DNA of 64,000 nucleotides, from NCBI GenBank assembly GCA_001312405.1, contig BBDR01000003.1, positions 382,433-446,432 on the forward strand. The letters are read 5' to 3'. The stretch is from Clostridium sp. NkU-1 (lineage in GTDB: Bacteria; Bacillota_A; Clostridia; Lachnospirales; Lachnospiraceae). The position numbers were made by a program, and so were the translations under genes. Below the pieces are notes generated by a model. That model ran no database searches and was not told the origin of the DNA. It saw nothing but the letters and a program-made list of their open reading frames with translations. Of this stretch, positions 59,983-64,000 are shown one piece after another (position 1 is the first letter of the stretch; every line of letters begins with the position of its first letter).

Positions 59983-60893
59983 ATGTTGGATATATGTTTA
60001 CTCGGAACCGGAGGAATGATGCCCCTGCCATACCGGTGGCTGACAGCCATGATGGCCAGATGCGGCGGCAGCGATCTTCTCATTGACTGCGGAGAAGGAA
60101 CCCAGATTGCGTTAAAGGAAAAGGGCTGGAGCCCGAAACCCATTGACATCATTTGTTTCACCCATTATCACGCCGACCATATCAGCGGTCTTCCGGGACT
60201 TCTCCTGACCATGGGCAATGCGGAAAGGACAGAACCCCTGACTCTTATGGGGCCAAAGGGCCTGGAGCGTGTGGTGAGTGCTCTTCGGGTCATTGCGCCG
60301 GAGCTGCCCTTTGAACTGAAATTCATTGAGCTTGACCAGGTTCGGGAACAGGTAAAGATCGGGCCATATGTGATCGATGCTTACCGGGTGAACCACAATG
60401 TTGCTTGTTATGGTTATTCCATTTCCATTCCAAGGACAGGCCGGTTTGATGTAGACCGGGCCAATGCCGCCGGAATACCCCAGAAATTCTGGAGCCGTCT
60501 GCAAAAAGGAGAAACCATTGAAGAGGCAGGAAGAACCCTGACTCCTGATATGGTCTTAGGTCCGGTAAGACGAGGGCTTAAGGTTACCTATTGTACGGAT
60601 ACAAGGCCGGTTCCTGTAATTGCGGAATATGCAAGGGAGGCGGATCTTTTTATCTGCGAAGCATGTACGGTGAGGAAGGAAAGGAAGCAAAAGCCAGAGA
60701 ATATAAGCATATGACTTTTTATGAGGCAGCCAGGCTGGCAAAGGAAGCCCAGCCTAAACAGATGTGGCTGACCCATTACAGCCCCTCCCTTACCAGGCCA
60801 GAGGAATATATGGAGAAAGTCCGGGAAATCTTCCCCCGCGCAAAAGCGGCAAAGGATGCCTGGACATTGGAGCTGGAATTTGATGAGGAGTGA
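59983..60893 (+). CDS. rnz: Ribonuclease Z (frameshifted)
   Basis: About 303 residues. Metallo-beta-lactamase fold with the zinc motif [26 protein letters not shown], the [14 protein letters not shown] region, [10 protein letters not shown] and the final WLTHYSP. Processes tRNA 3' ends or related phosphodiesters. A G is missing near 60660 (FICEG-MYGEEG). Confidence 0.9.
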
Positions 60894-60903
60894 GGGAGCG
60901 GCA

Positions 60904-61942
60904 ATGAAAAAGAATCATACAGAAGAAGATGTCTATATACTGGCGATTGAAAGTTCCTGTGATGAGACGGCGGCTGCCGTAGTTAAGAACGGAAGAGAGA
61001 TCCTTTCCAATGTGATCTCCTCCCAGATCGCCCTGCATACCCTCTATGGGGGCGTTGTACCGGAAATCGCATCCAGAAAGCATATTGAAAAAAAATAAAT
61101 CAGGTCATAGAAGCAGCCCTTCTGGAGGCAGGGCTGTGCCTGGAGGATATGGACGCCATAGGCGTTACTTATGGCCCGGGCCTTGTGGGAGCGCTCCTTG
61201 TAGCGTTGCTGAGGCAAAGGCCATTGCTTATGCTGCAGGCAAGCCGTTAGTGGGTGTCCATCATATTGAAGGACATGTATCGGCCAACTTCATTGAGCAT
61301 CCGGATCTGGAGCCGCCGTTTTTATGCCTGATCGTATCCGGCGGCCATACCCATCTTGTCATTGTAAAGGATTACGGTGAATTTGAAATCCTGGGCCGTA
61401 CCAGGGATGACGCGGCAGGAGAAGCATTTGACAAGGTTGCAAGAGCAGTGGGCCTTGGATATCCGGGAGGCCCGAAGATTGACCGGGCGGCTAAGGAAGG
61501 AAATCCCCATGCCATCAAATTCCCACGGGCAAAGGTGGAAGGGAACATTTACGATTTCAGCTTTAGCGGCCTAAAGTCTGCGGTATTAAACCACATCAAC
61601 CATGCAGGCATGATGGGAGAGGAAATCAATGTCCCTGATTTAGCGGCCTCTTTCCAGAATGCGGTCGTGGACGTGCTGGTAAGTCATACGGTAGAGGCAG
61701 CAAAGGAATATGGATTTAAAAAGGTTGCCATAGCCGGTGGTGTGGCTTCCAATTCTGCCCTGCGGCAAGGGATGAGCCTTGCGTGTGAAAAAGCCGGTAT
61801 TGCCTTTTACTATCCTTCACCCATTTACTGCACTGATAACGCAGCCATGATCGGCACAGCAGCTTATTATGAGTACATTAATGGATCAAGGGCCGGTTGG
61901 GACTTAAATGCAGTTCCCAATTTAAAGCTGGGTGAGAGGTGA
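60904..61942 (+). CDS. tsaD: TsaD, t6A threonylcarbamoyltransferase (frameshifted)
   Basis: About 345 residues after repair. [16 protein letters not shown], the metal-binding [40 protein letters not shown] and [12 protein letters not shown]. Transfers threonylcarbamoyl to A37 of ANN-decoding tRNAs. The A8 run at 61088 (six expected, RKHIEKINQV) and a missing G near 61202 (LLVGVAEAKA) break it. Essential in most bacteria. Confidence 0.93.
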
Positions 61943-61949
61943 TAGACGG

Positions 61950-62666
61950 ATGGAACGAAAAGGAAGAACGGCAGCGGTCATATTGGCAGCAGGAAAAGGG
62001 ACACGCATGGGGACTCAGGTGCATAAGCAGTATCTGGAGCTCTTTGGGAAACCTCTGCTGTATTATGCGCTTCGTGCCTTTGAGAACAGTTCGGTAGATG
62101 AGATCATCCTGGTGACCGGTCCGGAAGAGTCGGGGTATTGCCAGGAGGAGATCATAGAGAAATACGGTTTTAAAAAGGTGGCTGCGGTTACAGAAGGTGG
62201 AAAGGAACGGTATCATTCCGTATACGAAGGGCTTAAAGCAGTTAACAACTGTGAATATGTCCTGATCCATGACGGAGCCAGGCCCTGTGTGACGGCCGAG
62301 GTCATAGAGGCAGCTTCCGATGCAGCCAGAATGTATAAGGCATGTGCGGTTGGGATGCCTGTAAAGGATACCATTAAAATTTCCGATCATGATGAATTTG
62401 CCGCCATGACACCGGACCGGAACAGTCTGTGGCTGATTCAGACTCCTCAGGCATTTGAATATGAACTGGTACTTCGGGCTTATGAAAAGCTTATGTCATC
62501 GGAGCAGTATCAGGGGGGAGTAACGGATGATGCCATGGTGGTAGAAACCATGACTCAGGAAAAGGTGAAATTAATTCGGGGCGATTATGCCAACATAAAG
62601 ATTACAACACCGGAGGACATGGAAATTGCCGAAGTGCTGATAAAAAGAAAACAACGGGAAAAATAA
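61950..62666 (+). CDS. ispD: 2-C-methyl-D-erythritol 4-phosphate cytidylyltransferase
   Basis: Intact, 238 residues from ATG 61950. VILAAGKGTRMGTQVHKQYL (CTP loop), VLIHDGARPCVTAEVI, VKDTIKIS, LIQTPQAFEY and GVTDDAMVVE. MEP-pathway isoprenoid synthesis, which also supplies undecaprenyl phosphate for the glycan clusters. Confidence 0.93.
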   Translation: MERKGRTAAVILAAGKGTRMGTQVHKQYLELFGKPLLYYALRAFENSSVDEIILVTGPEESGYCQEEIIEKYGFKKVAAVTEGGKERYHSVYEGLKAVNNCEYVLIHDGARPCVTAEVIEAASDAARMYKACAVGMPVKDTIKISDHDEFAAMTPDRNSLWLIQTPQAFEYELVLRAYEKLMSSEQYQGGVTDDAMVVETMTQEKVKLIRGDYANIKITTPEDMEIAEVLIKRKQREK

Positions 62667-62700
62667 AAGGAATGCTGTAAGTGCAGCTTCCTTTTTATTT
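62667..62700 (+). terminator. Terminator after ispD
   Basis: AAAGGAA-GCTG stem (one bulge) with TAAG loop, then a T-rich tract; it overlaps the end of the convergent XRE gene. Confidence 0.75.
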
Positions 62701-63023
62701 TTTCCCTCCTGATTTTAAAAGATCCTTTACAATCAGATGAAGGTGGTCAAGCTGCTCCCGGTTTAAATGTTGTGCATCCTCTATTAGTTCTTTTACTTTT
62801 GACGGGCTGCTGATGCTGTGAGAAAAAAAATTCGGCTGGTTCAATGTCCAGATACTCGCATATATAGAAAAAAACCCATCATGGACGGAAGAGCCAGTCC
62901 ATTTTCTATTTTATGGATATATGTGGGATTCTGCCCAAGAGACAGACTCATATCACGTGCAGACACGCCCTTTTGAGCTCTAAGCTCTGAAAGGCGTTTG
63001 GAAAAATTGAAATCTATATACAT
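62695..63023 (-). CDS. XRE-family transcriptional regulator (frameshifted)
   Basis: About 108 residues. FSKRLSELRAQKGVSARDMS, LSLGQNPTYIHKIENGLALP is a clear helix-turn-helix of the XRE (Cro/C1) family; the rest (FFYICEYLDIEPAEFFSHS, VKELIEDAQHLNREQLDHLH) is the usual C-terminal extension in Lachnospiraceae. Frame errors at A7 62863 and A8 62823 (plus-strand runs). An upstream palindrome suggests autoregulation. Confidence 0.85.
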
Positions 63024-63048
63024 AGGTAGCTCCTCCTGATTCCATAGT

Positions 63049-63086
63049 ATTGCATTATATGAAATATATGTAGTAAATAATGCAAT
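63049..63086. promoter_or_regulatory. Palindromic operator candidate of the XRE regulator
   Basis: Perfect 10-nt arms ATTGCATTAT / ATAATGCAAT, 18 nt apart, 26 nt upstream of the XRE start. A further TTGCATT half site lies inside the divergent promoter at 63102-63108. Confidence 0.55.
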
Positions 63087-63093
63087 CCATCAC

Positions 63094-63122
63094 TTGACAT
63101 GTTGCATTCATTACAATATTAT
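63094..63122 (+). promoter_or_regulatory. Promoter for the small gene at 63281
   Basis: TTGACA, 17-nt spacer, TATTAT. The spacer holds a TTGCATT half operator. The transcript would carry a leader of about 150 nt with motif copy D. Confidence 0.7.
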
Positions 63123-63219
63123 TAGTTATATAAAGTATTTAATGTATGATTATACAGAAAAGTCCGCCATGCGGGTAAGCGGCTTCCAATGTTACCGGCG
63201 GCTGCATAAGAAGCAACAC

Positions 63220-63255
63220 CTGCGGGTATACCTTTATGCCCAGAACGCATGGGCA
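63220..63255 (+). repeat. Dispersed hairpin motif, copy D
   Basis: CTGCGGGTATACCTTTATGC then TGCCCA-N7-TGGGCA; ends 25 nt before ATG 63281. Confidence 0.65.
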
Positions 63256-63280
63256 GGAAAGATGAAAGAAGGTACGGTAG

Positions 63281-63547
63281 ATGAAAACTGATGATAACAG
63301 GATAGAGAAGGGCAAAAACGCCGGGCTTGGGCTTTTGGACCGAATAGCGGCGAATTCTGGCTGCATGTACCTGTCAGATTTAAGAAACTGTATTTCTATA
63401 AGATGCTGTCGTTTTGTTGTTGCCGAAATACCGGCAGAAGATTATCCAGTAAAAGTATGGGAAGATGCGCTTAGTTATATGACCGGCACAGTAGAAGATT
63501 TTAAGACAGCTGAAGAAGCAAAACAACGGCTTTTAGAGTATTTTTAA
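63281..63547 (+). CDS. Hypothetical 88-residue protein
   Basis: Intact; GAAGG 8 nt before ATG 63281. MKTDDNRIEKGKNAGLGLLD, then MYLSDLRNCISIRCCRFVVA and an acidic helical C-terminus (WEDALSYMTGTVEDFKTAEE). Three Cys but no clear motif. I do not recognise the family. It has its own promoter with a possible XRE operator and the dispersed hairpin motif in its leader. Confidence 0.6.
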   Translation: MKTDDNRIEKGKNAGLGLLDRIAANSGCMYLSDLRNCISIRCCRFVVAEIPAEDYPVKVWEDALSYMTGTVEDFKTAEEAKQRLLEYF

Positions 63548-63585
63548 GACTTAGGGATATAATTTGAAAAAAATGTAAAAATGTG

Positions 63586-63614
63586 TTGACAGAACAAACA
63601 AACAATGATAAACT
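63586..63614 (+). promoter_or_regulatory. Upstream promoter candidate before the tRNAs
   Basis: TTGACA, 17-nt spacer, TAAACT at 63609-63614. May be the first of two tandem promoters for the tRNA pair. Confidence 0.5.
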
Positions 63615-63692
63615 ATCCAAGTTGCAGCTGATAAGTACAGCAAACAAGCAATATTGGTCTCCAAGAGATTTGGAAAAAAATAGAAAAAGTGC

Positions 63693-63721
63693 TTGACAAA
63701 AGCATGGACTTCTATTAAAAT
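63693..63721 (+). promoter_or_regulatory. tRNA promoter
   Basis: TTGACA, 17-nt spacer, TAAAAT ending 14 nt before the first tRNA. Confidence 0.75.
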
Positions 63722-63735
63722 ATAAAAGCACATTT

Positions 63736-63821
63736 GGAGAGGTATCGAAGTGGTCATAACGAGGCGGTCTTGAAAACCGTTTGTCCGCAAGGGCGCGTGG
63801 GTTCGAATCCCACCCTCTCCG
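63736..63821 (+). tRNA. tRNA-Ser (UGA anticodon)
   Basis: 86 nt; acceptor GGAGAGG / CCTCTCC, anticodon stem GCGGT / ACCGT with loop CTTGAAA (anticodon TGA), a long variable arm typical of serine tRNAs, and GGTTCGAATCC T-arm. CCA is not encoded. Confidence 0.95.
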
Positions 63822-63866
63822 TTGGCAGGTTTTTAGCCGCTAATAACATAAAAGAATCAGCTAACT

Positions 63867-63955
63867 GCAGAAGTACCCAAGTGGCTGAAGGGGCTCCCCT
63901 GGAAAGGGAGTAGGCCGTTAGTAGCGGCGCGAGGGTTCAAATCCCTCCTTCTGCG
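63867..63955 (+). tRNA. tRNA-Ser (GGA anticodon)
   Basis: 89 nt; acceptor GCAGAAG / CTTCTGC, anticodon stem CTCCC / GGGAG with loop CTGGAAA (anticodon GGA), long variable arm, GGTTCAAATCC T-arm. CCA not encoded. 45 nt after the first tRNA-Ser, probably one transcript. Confidence 0.95.
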
Positions 63956-64000
63956 TCAGCATCGAAGAAACGAATGTTTCTGGCAGATGCACAGCACTTT

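Noticed and set aside
36527..63023. Treating clpX, secA, tsaD, tgt, trxB, hom, lysC and others as pseudogenes
   Set aside because: Each is restored to normal length and motifs by one to three single-base changes, mostly in A/T runs; that pattern fits sequencing error.

Overview
The window comes from a Firmicute of the Lachnospiraceae type (Clostridium cluster XIVa, Lacrimispora-like). Evidence for this is the SCIFF peptide with its radical SAM maturase, the TIGR04086 membrane protein next to it, the DUF2325/DUF3793/flavodoxin operon, the gene order tsaE-tsaB-rimI-rnz-tsaD-ispD, and strong AGGAGG ribosome binding sites with frequent TTG/GTG starts. No species can be named from sequence alone.

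Layout. (1) 1-10,900 is strongly AT-rich and holds a surface-glycan cluster: a GT-C-like membrane protein, an acyltransferase, an FAD oxidoreductase, two GtrB-like glycosyltransferases, an aldo/keto reductase, a sugar isomerase/epimerase, GtrA and a GT4 glycosyltransferase, with decayed fragments between them. (2) A complete IS66-family element (11,043-13,571) marks the edge of this block. (3) 13,700-19,250 holds a MarR-pirin-nitroreductase set, two convergent coiled-coil small genes, a choline-binding-type cell-wall protein and a repeat-rich intergenic region. (4) 19,260-30,248 is a second, higher-GC polysaccharide operon: a TPP enzyme, an epimerase, a C-methyltransferase and an alcohol dehydrogenase that look like a branched-sugar pathway, then three or four glycosyltransferases and the initiating polyprenyl-phosphate sugar transferase. 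It is followed by an LCP ligase that could attach the product to the wall and by an HtrA protease. (5) 34,300-36,300 holds a LacI remnant and an operon (DUF2325, DUF3793, flavodoxin) behind a promoter overlapped by a palindrome. (6) 36,500-64,000 is mostly housekeeping: clpX, lspA, a CorC-type transporter, scfA/scfB, tgt, yajC, an SDR, trxB, hpf, secA, prfB, hom, lysC, tex, tsaE/B/D, rimI, rnz, ispD and two serine tRNAs.

Data quality. About sixty single-base frameshifts interrupt genes, including essential ones (clpX, secA, tsaD, tgt, trxB, hom, lysC). About forty lie on A or T runs of 6-8, usually one base too long. The rest are mostly single missing bases, often in G/C doublets. When these are repaired, every gene returns to its family's normal length, so I annotate the genes as intact and give the shift position in each entry. 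The only shift I regard as biological is the programmed +1 site in prfB.

The least explained signals are a hairpin motif of about 37 nt repeated four times on the + strand (three copies 20-25 nt before start codons), an array of same-orientation DnaA-box-like 9-mers between hpf and secA, a 95-bp tandem repeat ahead of a small membrane-protein gene, and a 20-bp x5 tandem array beside two long palindromes.
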